From contig NZ_JAFCME010000029.1 in NCBI RefSeq assembly GCF_018130065.1, forward strand, positions 1 through 64,000: a DNA stretch of 64,000 nt, written 5' to 3'. Below the pieces are notes generated by a model. The model worked only from the letters and a program-made list of their open reading frames with translations, was not told the origin of the DNA and ran no database searches. This stretch comes from Bradyrhizobium sp. AUGA SZCCT0158 (GTDB taxonomy: Bacteria > Pseudomonadota > Alphaproteobacteria > Rhizobiales > Xanthobacteraceae). This document shows, one piece after another, positions 25,757 to 34,502 of the stretch. A program made the translations under genes and the position numbers. Numbering within the stretch: the first letter of the stretch is position 1; each line of letters begins with the position of its first letter.

Positions 25757-26881
25757 CTATTTAGGCTGGAAGTTCGGATGGATGACGGCGCCGTCTTTGG
25801 TCAGCGCCGTGGCCTTGACCAGTTCGTCTTCCCAATTGACCGCGAGCGCCTTGTTCGGCTTGTCGATCATGGTCTCGATGAAGGAAAACAGGTTGCGGGC
25901 GTACAGGCTCGAGGCGGACTGCGCGACACGGCCCGCGACATTGGTGTAGCCGACGATCTTGACGCCATCGGCATCGACGACTTCGCCCGCCCTGGCGCCC
26001 TCGACATTGCCGCCGCGCTCAATCGCCAGATCGATCAGGACCGAGCCGGGCTTCATCGACTTGACCATGTCGGCGCTGACAAGCCTCGGCGCCGGACGGC
26101 CCGGGATCAGCGCGGTCGTGATGATAATGTCCTGCTTCTTGATGTGTTCGGCGGTGAGGGCGGCCTGCTTGGCCTGATACTCTTTCGACATTTCCTTGGC
26201 ATAGCCGCCGGCGGTCTGGGCGTTCTTGAACTCCTCATCCTCGACCGCGAGGAATTTGGCGCCGAGACTTTCGACCTGCTCCTTGGTGGCCGGCCGCACG
26301 TCGGTCGCGGTGACGACGGCGCCAAGCCGGCGCGCGGTCGCGATCGCCTGCAGGCCGGCGACGCCGACGCCCATCACGAACACTTTTGCCGCGGGAACCG
26401 TGCCCGCTGCGGTCATCATCATGGGGAAAGCGCGGCCGAACGCCTCGGCGGCCTCGATCACCGCGCGGTAGCCGGCGAGGTTGGCCTGCGACGACAACAC
26501 GTCCATCACCTGCGCGCGGGTGATGCGCGGCATCAATTCCATCGCGAAGGCCGACACGCCGGAGTCGGCGATGGTCTTGAGCGCCGCCTCGTTGCCGTAG
26601 GGGTCCATGATGGCGATGACCAGGGCGCCGCGCTTGTATTGGCCGAGTTCAGAGGCCTCCGGCCGCTTCACCTTGATGATGATGTCGGCATCCTTCAACG
26701 CGTCCGCGCTGATGGTGGCACCGGCCGCGGTATATTCGGAATCCGGCAGGCCCGACTTGATGCCCGCTCCCGGCTCCACCACCACTTCGGCACCGATCGC
26801 CTTGAACTTCTTCACGGTATCGGGGGAAGCAGCCACCCGTGGTTCGGACGGATCGATTTCCTTGGCAACGGCAATCTTCAT
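25757..26881 (-). CDS. pntAA: NAD(P) transhydrogenase subunit alpha part 1
   Basis: A 374-residue soluble NAD(H)-binding subunit. ATG 26881 is preceded by GGAGG four bases upstream and gives MKIAVAKEIDPSEPRVAASP, the conserved N-terminus. The Rossmann segment KVFVMGVGVAGLQAIATARR and ATDVRPATKEQVESLGAKF follow. It docks on the membrane subunits and passes hydride to PntB. Loss of any subunit here is not apparent; the set is complete. Confidence 0.95.
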   Translation of the reverse strand: MKIAVAKEIDPSEPRVAASPDTVKKFKAIGAEVVVEPGAGIKSGLPDSEYTAAGATISADALKDADIIIKVKRPEASELGQYKRGALVIAIMDPYGNEAALKTIADSGVSAFAMELMPRITRAQVMDVLSSQANLAGYRAVIEAAEAFGRAFPMMMTAAGTVPAAKVFVMGVGVAGLQAIATARRLGAVVTATDVRPATKEQVESLGAKFLAVEDEEFKNAQTAGGYAKEMSKEYQAKQAALTAEHIKKQDIIITTALIPGRPAPRLVSADMVKSMKPGSVLIDLAIERGGNVEGARAGEVVDADGVKIVGYTNVAGRVAQSASSLYARNLFSFIETMIDKPNKALAVNWEDELVKATALTKDGAVIHPNFQPK

Positions 26882-27017
26882 GGGGCCTCCGGCGGCGCGA
26901 GGGCGCGCGCGCAAGCAAACTAGCGTTATTTCCGCTTAGTTGGATACCGGTTTCATAACCGGGCAACGTGCAAATTTTTCTGGTCACCGCCGCCCGGGCG
27001 GTGCAGCCGGCGACGCA

Positions 27018-27170
27018 TCAGGTCAGGAAGTAGCCCATCAGAGCGACGATCACGACAACGGCGATGGTGCCGTACTTGACCAGCATGATGAACCCTTCAT
27101 AGGTCTGCTCATGGGCCGGATAATCGTTGCCGTCAGCGGTCGTGTAGGCCACTTCGCTATGGTCTGCCAT
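27018..27170 (-). CDS. aa3-type cytochrome c oxidase subunit IV
   Basis: A 50-residue protein starting at ATG 27170 with GGGGAT upstream: MADHSEVAYTTADGNDYPAH, then EQTYEGFIMLVKYGTIAVVV and a single C-terminal span ending MGYFLT. The pattern of a short hydrophilic head with an EQTYEGF-type motif followed by one span matches the small subunit IV of alphaproteobacterial aa3 oxidases. It contacts the oxidase core; in known cases it is dispensable for activity. It lies directly upstream of the transhydrogenase genes, not with the other oxidase genes. Confidence 0.85.
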   Translation of the reverse strand: MADHSEVAYTTADGNDYPAHEQTYEGFIMLVKYGTIAVVVIVALMGYFLT

Positions 27171-27249
27171 CGGTATCCCCAGTAATCATCGATCTCGCGT
27201 GCAATTACCGCAAAGCCGCCAGCAGGGCAACGGGACAAAGCCTATCGGG

Positions 27250-27636
27250 TCATTCGGAAGGCCAATTGTCCCGGATCCAGCGGGTCAGGCTTTCCTCGCT
27301 GACCTCGCCCGCGGCCAGGGACAGGATGATGGCGGTGGCGTGCGCCGGATCGGGCGCGAACGGGATGTCGTTGGCCCGCAGAAACACCATCATGGCGTGG
27401 AACGCGGTGCGCTTGTTGCCGTCCACAAAGGCGCGGTTGCGGGCAAGACCGAACGCATAGGCTGCGGCGAGCGCGGCCATATCGGTCTGTCCATAAGCCC
27501 ATTGATTGACCGGCCGCATAACCGCCGACTCCAGAAGGCCGTGATCCCGGAGGCCCTCTGGTCCGCCAAATATCGCCAGTTGCTCGGCATGCATGTCGAT
27601 GACTTCGTCGACATCGAGCCAGATTGGCTCGCTCAT
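27250..27636 (-). CDS. Death-on-curing (Doc) family toxin
   Basis: A 128-residue Fic-fold protein. Doc kinases phosphorylate elongation factor Tu and stop translation. The N-terminus MSEPIWLDVDEVIDMHAEQL and the helix GLLESAVMRPVNQWAYGQ are typical of Doc. The core motif reads R68-A-F-V-D-G-N-K-R76 where the family usually has His first (HxFxDGNKR); all other motif residues are intact. It overlaps the antitoxin gene stop by four bases (ATGA). Whether the Arg variant is active is unknown; it may be a natural subfamily. Confidence 0.85.
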   Translation of the reverse strand: MSEPIWLDVDEVIDMHAEQLAIFGGPEGLRDHGLLESAVMRPVNQWAYGQTDMAALAAAYAFGLARNRAFVDGNKRTAFHAMMVFLRANDIPFAPDPAHATAIILSLAAGEVSEESLTRWIRDNWPSE

Positions 27637-27914
27637 TTTGCAAGCGCGGCAAACGTATCGCGATATTCGTGCATGATCTGGCGGGCGATTTCCATCGTCC
27701 GCGCGTGCTTGGGGTTGAACGGCGAAAGACGCAGGCTGCCATCCGGTTGCTCGACCGGATAGAACTTGTCGCCCTCCTTGAGATTCAGCCGGGCAAGGAG
27801 TTCTTTCGGCAGGATCACGCCGACCGAATTGCCAATCTTCCGAATTTGAAGCGCGGTATCCTCGATCTTGTACTCACGAGGGGCTTCGTTCATGCCGCGA
27901 GGGGTCTTGGTCAT
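27633..27914 (-). CDS. AbrB/MazE-type antitoxin
   Basis: A 93-residue antitoxin preceding the Doc gene. I take ATG 27914 with GGAG upstream; a second in-frame ATG at 27893 is possible. The swapped-hairpin DNA-binding domain is clear: LQIRKIGNSVGVILPKELLA then LNLKEGDKFYPVEQPDGS. The C-terminal helix NPKHARTMEIARQIMHEYRD would bind and block the toxin. It should repress its own operon through the palindrome at 27927-27945. Confidence 0.85.
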   Translation of the reverse strand: MTKTPRGMNEAPREYKIEDTALQIRKIGNSVGVILPKELLARLNLKEGDKFYPVEQPDGSLRLSPFNPKHARTMEIARQIMHEYRDTFAALAK

Positions 27915-27926
27915 AGCACCGGCTCC

Positions 27927-27945
27927 GTTGTACGGAACGTATAAC
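27927..27945. promoter_or_regulatory. Palindromic operator of the AbrB-Doc operon
   Basis: GTTGTACG-GAA-CGTATAAC is an inverted repeat with 8-bp arms and one mismatch. It lies 12 bases upstream of the antitoxin start, where a dimeric AbrB-type repressor would block transcription. It is the only clear palindrome in this short leader. Confidence 0.6.
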
Positions 27946-28012
27946 ACGGCCCCCCACCTGTTCAACAAATGTTTTACAAACATCCGGAAATGCCGGCGCG
28001 GCGCGAAAGCGC

Positions 28013-28600
28013 CTAGCCGACCACGAAATCGAACCGTCCGGCGAGCCATCCGGCGTTCTTGGCGGTGCGCACCAGCAACGCCTTGCGGAACAGGCCGTCG
28101 GAGCCGTTCTGCGATTCGCCCGGAAAATAGAGCTGGGTCGTCAGCACGCGGCCGCCGCGCGGCTGTACCTTCACATGGATGTGGCGGGTGCGGCCGGGAT
28201 AGACGCCAGGCACGACGGTGCGCAACCGATATCGCCCTTCCGCATCGGTGAACTGATGACCGCGCAGCCGGAAGCCGGAATTGTCATATTGCCCCCTGCC
28301 GTCGGCCTGCCAGAAATCCAGCAAAGCGCCAGAGACCGGCTTGCAGGCACGGGTAAGCACGAACCCAACGAGTTCGATCGGCTGCCCCGCCATCCCCTCT
28401 TCAAACAGTTCGACCCGCTCGGGCGAGGACGGCTTGAAGTAAGGCCCTTCGGTCTGCGCCAAGGTTGCCGCCTCGCCGTCTTGGCAGGCGGGCGTGGGCC
28501 GAAGCGGCGCCTGCGCAACAGCGCTTTCGATCCCGAACAGCGAACCGGCCACGAGGGCGCCCGCTCCAAGCACTGCGCGGCGTGTCGGCGTGTCGACCAT
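28013..28600 (-). CDS. Tat-exported intradiol ring-cleavage dioxygenase
   Basis: A 195-residue protein of the protocatechuate/catechol dioxygenase superfamily. A twin-arginine signal (TRRAVLGAGALVAGSLFG) ends near residue 30. The Fe(III) ligands are in place: Tyr in TEGPYF, Tyr in GRGQYDNSGF, and two His in RTRHIHVKV. The family opens aromatic rings between two hydroxyls. The small size and periplasmic export distinguish it from cytoplasmic PcaGH. No aromatic-degradation genes are nearby, so its substrate is open. The start at ATG 28600 begins exactly at the signal peptide. Confidence 0.82.
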   Translation of the reverse strand: MVDTPTRRAVLGAGALVAGSLFGIESAVAQAPLRPTPACQDGEAATLAQTEGPYFKPSSPERVELFEEGMAGQPIELVGFVLTRACKPVSGALLDFWQADGRGQYDNSGFRLRGHQFTDAEGRYRLRTVVPGVYPGRTRHIHVKVQPRGGRVLTTQLYFPGESQNGSDGLFRKALLVRTAKNAGWLAGRFDFVVG

Positions 28601-28674
28601 GAGCACTGCACTCCTGACGTCGCCGTCATGATGGGGTGCGACGACGGCCGAAGTTTGTCGCCGCGGCGCGTGCG

Positions 28675-30558
28675 TCAGCCCATCGTTTCCAGTTCGTCGA
28701 TCATGCCGGCTATGACCGACAGCCCGCCGTCCCAGAACTTCGGATCCTTGGCATCGAGCCCGAACGGCTTCAGCAGTTCGGAATAATGCTTGGTGCCGCC
28801 GGCCGCCAGCATCGCAAGGTAGCGCTCGGCAAAGCCGTCGGAGGCATTCTCGTAGACCGCATAGAGCGAGTTCACCAGGCAATCGCCGAACGCATAGGCG
28901 TAGACGTAGAACGGCGAGTGGATGAAGTGCGGGATGTACATCCAGAAATTTTCGTAGCCCGGGCGAATGTCGATGGCCGGCCCGAGGCTTTCGCCCTGCA
29001 CGCTGAGCCAGATCTCGCCGATGCGCTGGGCGGTCAGTTCGCCGTTCTTGCGCTCGGTGTGGATGGCGCGCTCGAACGAATAGAACGCGACCTGCCGCAC
29101 CACGGTGTTGATCATGTCCTCGACCTTGCCGGCGAGCAGCGCCTGACGCTGTTTCGCATTCTTGGTCTGCCCGAGCAGCCGCTTGAAGGTCAGCATTTCG
29201 CCGAACACGCTGGCGGTTTCGGCGAGCGTCAGCGGCGTCGGCGCCATCAGCGCACCGTTTTTGGCCGCCAGCACCTGGTGCACGCCATGGCCGAGCTCAT
29301 GCGCCAGCGTCATCACGTCGCGCGGCTTGCCCTGATAGTTCATCAGCACATAGGGATGCGCCGACGGCGTGGTCGGATGCGAGAACGCACCGGGCGCCTT
29401 GCCCGGCCGCACCGGCGCGTCGATCCAGCGGTCGGTGAAGAAACGCTCGGCGATATCGGCCATCTCGACCGAGAAGCCGCGATAGGCCGTCAGCACCATG
29501 TTGCGGGCCTCGGGCCAGGCGATCGTGCCGGTCGCCGCGAACGGCAGCGGCGCGTTGCGATCCCAATGCGCCAGCTTCTTCTTTTTGAACCAGCCGGCCT
29601 TGAGCGCGTAATAACGATGCGACAGCCGCGGATAGGCCGACCTGACCGATCCGACCAGCGCATCGACCACCTCGCGCTCGACACGGTTGTTGAGATGCCG
29701 GGAATCCGCGACATCCGCAAAGCCGCGCCAGCGATCGGAAATCTCCTTGTCCTTGGCGAGGGTGTTGGTGACGAGCGCAAAGGTCCGCTCGTTCTCCTTG
29801 AAGGTTTTCGCCAGCGCCTGCCCCGCGGCCTTGCGCTTTTCGGGCGCGCGGTCCTGCAGGAAATTCAGCGTCGGCTCGATCGCCAGTTCTTTTCCACCGA
29901 CCTTGAAGCGCAGGCCGGAGATGGTCTGGTCGAACAGCCGGTTCCAGGCGGCATAGCCGCTCTGGGATTTTTCGTGAAACAACTGCTCGACGCGATCCTC
30001 GAGCTGATACGGCTTGTCCTTGCGCAGATCCTCGATCCACGGGCGATAGTAGGCGAGGTCGGGCGTCTGCAGCGCGCGCTCAATCACGGCGTCGTCCACG
30101 CGGTTGAGTTCGAGCCCGAAGAACAGCAGATGCACCGATGCGGCGGTGAGCCGCTCCGAAACGTCGCCGTAGAATTTCGTGATTGCGGGATCGACGCTGT
30201 CGCCGGCGTGGATCAGGCCGGCATAGGAGCCAAGGCGGCCGGCGAGATCGTCGATCGCCTCGTAGCGCTTGACCGCTGCGGCGAGCCACTGCCCGCCATC
30301 ATCCTTTGCAACGTTGTCGGCCAGTTTGCCTTTGTAGTCGGTCTCGAACGCGATGCATGCGGCATCCATCTCCTGCAAGTCACGCGCGACTTCGGGGGCG
30401 TCGATGCCGGAATAGAGGTCGGCCAGATTCCATTCCGGCAATTTGCCGGTTTTCGATTTGGCTGCGGCGGCCTTGCTGACGGCAGTTCCCTTGCTGATTG
30501 CGGTTTTGCGGGACTTCTTGCTGGCGCGGGATGTCGCAGATTTCGCGTTCATGAACAC
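28675..30558 (-). CDS. pepF: M3 family oligoendopeptidase F
   Basis: A 627-residue zinc metallopeptidase. A Lys/Ala/Ser-rich tail of about 40 residues precedes the catalytic protein. The zinc motif HELGH lies in TLAHELGHGVHQVLA, with the third ligand Glu further on (TASVFGEML). The family cleaves short oligopeptides in the cytoplasm. The length is near the usual 600 residues plus the extra tail. An alternative start two codons later is possible. It is followed closely by the dioxygenase gene but there is no obvious functional link. Confidence 0.9.
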   Translation of the reverse strand: MFMNAKSATSRASKKSRKTAISKGTAVSKAAAAKSKTGKLPEWNLADLYSGIDAPEVARDLQEMDAACIAFETDYKGKLADNVAKDDGGQWLAAAVKRYEAIDDLAGRLGSYAGLIHAGDSVDPAITKFYGDVSERLTAASVHLLFFGLELNRVDDAVIERALQTPDLAYYRPWIEDLRKDKPYQLEDRVEQLFHEKSQSGYAAWNRLFDQTISGLRFKVGGKELAIEPTLNFLQDRAPEKRKAAGQALAKTFKENERTFALVTNTLAKDKEISDRWRGFADVADSRHLNNRVEREVVDALVGSVRSAYPRLSHRYYALKAGWFKKKKLAHWDRNAPLPFAATGTIAWPEARNMVLTAYRGFSVEMADIAERFFTDRWIDAPVRPGKAPGAFSHPTTPSAHPYVLMNYQGKPRDVMTLAHELGHGVHQVLAAKNGALMAPTPLTLAETASVFGEMLTFKRLLGQTKNAKQRQALLAGKVEDMINTVVRQVAFYSFERAIHTERKNGELTAQRIGEIWLSVQGESLGPAIDIRPGYENFWMYIPHFIHSPFYVYAYAFGDCLVNSLYAVYENASDGFAERYLAMLAAGGTKHYSELLKPFGLDAKDPKFWDGGLSVIAGMIDELETMG

Positions 30559-30592
30559 TTTCAGATTGGCGTGATGATTTTTGACGAGGCGA

Positions 30593-31036
30593 TCAGGCGA
30601 ACGCTGCCAGCTGCGGCGCGAGCTGCACCAGCAGCTCTTCGGTCTCCGCGATCATCGGCTCGAGTTTTTCGTGGAAGACGCTCCGAATCGCACACCACAG
30701 CGTGATCGCCCGAACCATCAGCCACGACGTGCAAGGGACCGCGGCCCTCGCGTGCAGCGCGACGAGATCGAGGTTTCGATGCTCGAACAGCAGCCGGCCC
30801 AACCCGTCTTCCAGAATATAGCGCCCCCCGACCCGGGACACACACAGCTCGCAGGCCTGATCCGGAAGCGGGCCCAACAGATAGAACTGGGCATCGCCTT
30901 TTTCCGTCGTGCCGGTTTCCCATTCACGGCCGGTCGATGGCGCGAGCGCAGCCTGCAATGCCGCGGAGATTGTATTGAGCTCCCGTTCGCTCCAGACGCC
31001 GGTTTCATGTCTGCGCTCGAACGCAACCACGCTCAT
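30593..31036 (-). CDS. Hypothetical protein coupled to an XRE regulator
   Basis: A 147-residue protein of unknown function. Its start overlaps the stop of the upstream XRE gene by four bases (ATGA), so the two are translated together. It shows a compact alpha/beta N-terminal part (WSERELNTISAALQAAL, QFYLLGPLPDQACELCVSRV) and a helical C-terminus (CAIRSVFHEKLEPMIAETEE). No signal peptide or clear membrane span. It could be an effector or co-regulator; similar gene pairs occur in relatives as far as I recall. I do not assign a function. Confidence 0.6.
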   Translation of the reverse strand: MSVVAFERRHETGVWSERELNTISAALQAALAPSTGREWETGTTEKGDAQFYLLGPLPDQACELCVSRVGGRYILEDGLGRLLFEHRNLDLVALHARAAVPCTSWLMVRAITLWCAIRSVFHEKLEPMIAETEELLVQLAPQLAAFA

Positions 31037-31365
31037 TTGCTTTCCGCTCCGAACAGCAGCCGGTGCAGTTCCGGCTCGTAGTACAATAATAGATGCCTAG
31101 CGAACGCCGCCTGTTCAAGACCCAATTCGCTGGCCCACGCGCCCATAATTTCGGTCGGGACACGGCTGAACCCGTTCTCGACCTGTGAGATGAACGTATA
31201 ATACTTGAGACCGAGCCGCGCGGCGAGATCGGCCTGCGACAATTCGGCATCCGCCCGGCGCTGCTTTAGCCAATCCCCCGCCAGTTTCCGCAATTGCTTG
31301 GCTTCCGGCACAGCCTTGCCCGGCAGCCGTTCAGCGGAAACGTCTTGATGTTTTACTCGTTTCAT
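31033..31365 (-). CDS. XRE-family helix-turn-helix regulator
   Basis: A 110-residue DNA-binding protein. The start is taken at ATG 31365 (MKRVKHQDVSAERLPG); a TTG six codons earlier is also in frame. The HTH is clear: LSQADLAARLGLKYYTFISQ then VENGFSRVPTEIM. The C-terminal helices LGLEQAAFARHLLLYYEPEL may mediate dimerisation. It likely represses its own two-gene operon. The design resembles small toxin-antitoxin or sensor pairs, but the partner is not a known toxin. Confidence 0.78.
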   Translation of the reverse strand: MKRVKHQDVSAERLPGKAVPEAKQLRKLAGDWLKQRRADAELSQADLAARLGLKYYTFISQVENGFSRVPTEIMGAWASELGLEQAAFARHLLLYYEPELHRLLFGAESK

Positions 31366-31443
31366 GATTACTAAACTAGCCAAATTGAATACCGGGATCA
31401 GTCAAGTTCCCTACCACAATCTCAGCTCGCGAATAAGATTTCG

Positions 31444-31779
31444 ATGGCCTTCTTGGACCGCAATCAGATTGTCCGAACGAGCGACCGAGCACCTTCGGCT
31501 CGCGGCAAGGAGCTGTTTGCCGGCATCCTGATCGTGGCACTGATCGCCACCCTCGGAATCCGGAGTGTGGTGCCGGCGGATGCGCTGGCGCCTGCGATCG
31601 TCACCCTGCTGTTTGCAATTGCCGCTGCGACGGCTGGCTTCGCGCTGCTTTGCCGGCGCGACCGCTTCCGCACCATGTGGTTCGACCTCGCCGGAAGCCT
31701 GACGTTCATCGGCGTCGTCCTCTCCGTTCTGATCGAGCCGGACCAAATGGTCAGGCTTTTCACCCTCGAACCAACCTGA
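31444..31779 (+). CDS. Small membrane protein, three spans
   Basis: A 111-residue protein. After a polar start of about 22 residues come spans at ELFAGILIVALIATLGIRSV, PAIVTLLFAIAAATAGFALL and MWFDLAGSLTFIGVVLSVLI, the last followed by a short polar C-terminus. No known domain is recognised. It is transcribed in the same direction as the TerC-like gene 120 bases downstream and may share a function in the membrane, but that is only position. Confidence 0.6.
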   Translation: MAFLDRNQIVRTSDRAPSARGKELFAGILIVALIATLGIRSVVPADALAPAIVTLLFAIAAATAGFALLCRRDRFRTMWFDLAGSLTFIGVVLSVLIEPDQMVRLFTLEPT

Positions 31780-31900
31780 GTAACGGAATCAGTTTCGCAG
31801 TTTTGACTGCGTCGTTTTTGTCTGCACGTCCAAGCCCGGGCCCCTCTGGCAGTTCAAGCGAACTGCGATGTCGGATTGGACCATTCACGGAGTGGCCCGC

Positions 31901-32545
31901 ATGTTCGAACTAATCTCCTCAGAAGCCCTGACAGCGTTTTTCCAGGTCGTGATGATCGACCTGGTGCTCGCCGGCGACAACGCGATCGTCATCGGGCTTG
32001 CAGCCGCCGGGCTACCGGAGGGTCAGCGCAAGAAAGCGATTTTGATCGGCATATTGGCCGCCACGATCCTGCGCATCGGTTTCGCTTCCGTCACGGTTCA
32101 GTTGCTGCAAATCATTGGACTGCTGCTCGCGGGCGGCATTCTGCTGCTTTGGGTATGCTGGAAAATGTGGCGTGAGTTGCGCACGTCGCATCATCATGAA
32201 CCGAAATTGCAGGATCTTTCGGCAGCAAGAACGATCGATCCATCAGCCGCTGCGCCCAACCAGAAGACGCTTGGCCAGGCCGTCTGGCAGATCACGCTCG
32301 CCGACGTGTCGATGTCGCTCGACAATGTGCTCGCCGTCGCAGGTGCGGCGCGCGAGCATCCAATGATCCTGATATTCGGTCTGGGACTTTCCATTGCGCT
32401 GATGGGGCTCGCCGCCAACTTCATCGCGCGCCTTCTGGAAAAGCATCGCTGGATCGCCTATGTCGGCCTCGCGATCATCCTCTATGTGGCTTTCGACATG
32501 TGCTATCGCGGCGTTCTGGAGGTGTGGCCACATCTCAACACTTAG
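31901..32545 (+). CDS. TerC-family membrane protein, YjbE type
   Basis: A 214-residue inner-membrane protein with about seven spans. ATG 31901 has GGAG upstream; a start 33 bases earlier is less favoured. The two acidic motifs of the family are present, VVMIDLVLAGDNAIVIGL and ADVSMSLDNVLAVAGAA, whose Asp residues lie in the membrane and are thought to bind metal. Relatives export manganese or support metalation of secreted proteins. I looked for a manganese riboswitch in the 121-base leader and see none. Confidence 0.85.
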   Translation: MFELISSEALTAFFQVVMIDLVLAGDNAIVIGLAAAGLPEGQRKKAILIGILAATILRIGFASVTVQLLQIIGLLLAGGILLLWVCWKMWRELRTSHHHEPKLQDLSAARTIDPSAAAPNQKTLGQAVWQITLADVSMSLDNVLAVAGAAREHPMILIFGLGLSIALMGLAANFIARLLEKHRWIAYVGLAIILYVAFDMCYRGVLEVWPHLNT

Positions 32546-32647
32546 CCGCTCACGCACAGCCGCAGCTCCAACAATTAAGTGTGCGTTAATCGCCATAGGC
32601 GAGAGTGCCCCGATTCGATACAGTTGGCGTAACGTGCGGGGTAAACC

Positions 32648-34153
32648 ATGGCTGCCACCATTCTGATTGCTGATGACGACGCGGTGCAGCGCCGTCTGGT
32701 AGAAAACATGGTGCAGAAATGCGGTTATGAGTCGCTGGTCGTCGACAGCGGCGACGCCGCCGTGGCCTTGCTGACCGCCCCCGACGCTCAAGCGATCGAT
32801 GCCGTCGTTCTCGATCTCGTGATGCCCGGCCTCGACGGGCTCGGTGTGCTCGCAAAAATTCGTGATGCCGGTTTGACCGTTCCCGTCATCGTGCAGACCG
32901 CCCATGGCGGCATCGACAATGTGGTTTCGGCAATGCGCGCCGGCGCGCAGGATTTCGTCGTCAAGCCGGTCGGCTTCGAACGGCTGCAGGTCAGCTTGCG
33001 CAACGCGCTCAACACGCAGGCCTTGAAGGGCGAATTGCAGCGCATCCGTCACAGTCGCGAAGGCCGGCTGACCTTTGCCGATATCATCACCCGCAGCGAA
33101 ACCATGGCAGGCGTGCTGCGCACCGCGCAGAAGGCCGCCTCATCGGGCATTCCGGTGCTGATCGAAGGCGAGTCCGGCGTCGGCAAGGAATTGTTTGCCC
33201 GCGCCATCCACGGCAGCAGCGAGCGCAAGGCCAAGCCGTTCGTGGCCGTCAACTGCGGCGCGATCCCCGACAATCTGGTGGAGTCGATCCTGTTCGGTCA
33301 CGAGAAGGGCGCGTTCACCGGCGCCACCGAACGCCACATGGGTAAGTTCGTCGAAGCTTCCGGCGGCACGCTGTTCCTCGACGAAGTCGGCGAACTGCCG
33401 CTTGCAGCCCAGGTAAAACTGCTTCGTGCATTGCAGGAAGGCACGGTGGAGGCCGTCGGCGGCCGCAAGCCGGTGAAGGTCGATGTCCGCATCATTTCGG
33501 CGACCAACCGCAAACTGCTCGACCTCGTGAAGAACGGCGCCTTCCGCGAGGACCTGTTCTATCGCCTGCACGTGCTGCCGCTGACCATTCCTCCGCTTCG
33601 CATGCGCCGCGAAGACATCCCGCATCTGTTGCGGCACTTCCTGGCGCGGTTCAGCGCCGAAGAGAACCGCACCATCACCGGCATCAGCGGGGAAGCCATG
33701 ACGCATCTGGCGCAGCTCGATTGGCCCGGCAATATCCGCCAGCTCGAAAACACCGTGTATCGCGCCGTGGTGTTGAGCGAGAGCGACCAGCTTGGCCTGT
33801 CGGACTTCCCGCATGCCGCCGCCCACCATATCGTCCCGGACACGGATACCCAGGCTCTGCACGGCGAACCGCTGATCGTGGGTCCGTCGACGGCGCCTGC
33901 GATGGTGTCAGGTAATGAGATACCGATTGCACCGCTGAGCAACACCGGCAGCCTCGCGATGCTGACTCCCGCGGGCGAGGTGCGGCCGCTCGAGGAAATG
34001 GAAAACGAGATCATCCGTTTCGCGATTTCGCACTATCGCGGGCAAATGTCGGAAGTGGCGCGCCGGCTGAAGATCGGCCGCTCCACGCTCTATCGCAAAC
34101 TCGACGAGGCCGCCGCCAACGATCCGGCTGAGGGCGCGCAAGATACCAATTGA
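32648..34153 (+). CDS. Sigma-54 dependent response regulator (NtrC type)
   Basis: A 501-residue activator. A receiver domain (residues 1-120) has its phosphorylation Asp at 56 (VVLDLVMPG). The AAA+ domain shows Walker A GESGVGKE (174-181), the sigma-54 contact loop GAFTGA (221-226) and Walker B TLFLDE (241-246). A long Pro/Ala linker leads to a Fis-type helix-turn-helix at the C-terminus (VARRLKIGRSTLYRKLDE). No histidine kinase gene is adjacent, so it is an orphan. Which sigma-54 promoters it activates is not visible here. Confidence 0.9.
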   Translation: MAATILIADDDAVQRRLVENMVQKCGYESLVVDSGDAAVALLTAPDAQAIDAVVLDLVMPGLDGLGVLAKIRDAGLTVPVIVQTAHGGIDNVVSAMRAGAQDFVVKPVGFERLQVSLRNALNTQALKGELQRIRHSREGRLTFADIITRSETMAGVLRTAQKAASSGIPVLIEGESGVGKELFARAIHGSSERKAKPFVAVNCGAIPDNLVESILFGHEKGAFTGATERHMGKFVEASGGTLFLDEVGELPLAAQVKLLRALQEGTVEAVGGRKPVKVDVRIISATNRKLLDLVKNGAFREDLFYRLHVLPLTIPPLRMRREDIPHLLRHFLARFSAEENRTITGISGEAMTHLAQLDWPGNIRQLENTVYRAVVLSESDQLGLSDFPHAAAHHIVPDTDTQALHGEPLIVGPSTAPAMVSGNEIPIAPLSNTGSLAMLTPAGEVRPLEEMENEIIRFAISHYRGQMSEVARRLKIGRSTLYRKLDEAAANDPAEGAQDTN

Positions 34154-34502
34154 GCAATTGAGCTCGACGGACGATTGTGGCGCTCCGGTGGCAAGGGCTT
34201 GAGCGCCATCGGCGCTTCGGGAACCTTCGAACCGTGGCTTGCCGGTGACAGACAAATCTCAGGGGGCATGGCAAAACCACGCCACCCGAATTGCAACTGG
34301 TGGTTTGAGGTCAGTTTGTCGTGAGTTGCCCCCCATGGCGCTGGCTGCATGAAAGGGGCGCATGTATCGTCTGCGTTTGAATCGTTGCGTGCAGGCGTAC
34401 CGACTTAAAGCGATCGAGGCCGGCGCTTTCGCGCAAGCTGTGACGAGCGATACCTGAAGGACTGCTCCATGCCGGGGCGGTTCCGCCCAAGGGGGTGTGA
34501 CG
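34154..34502. other. Gene-free stretch upstream of the L,D-transpeptidase
   Basis: I see no gene. An inverted repeat pairs AAACCAC (34274-34280) with GTGGTTT (34300-34306), and a small hairpin GAGCGCC-ATC-GGCGCTT lies near 34201. They may be a terminator for the regulator gene and a control site for the next gene. Nothing else is recognisable. Confidence 0.35.

Noticed and set aside
27250..27636. Doc gene as a pseudogene because of the His to Arg change
   Set aside because: The frame, length and remaining motif residues are intact and the pair is still coupled, so decay is not supported.
31780..31900. Possible manganese (yybP-ykoY) riboswitch before the TerC-like gene
   Set aside because: The expected conserved blocks are absent from the 121-base leader.
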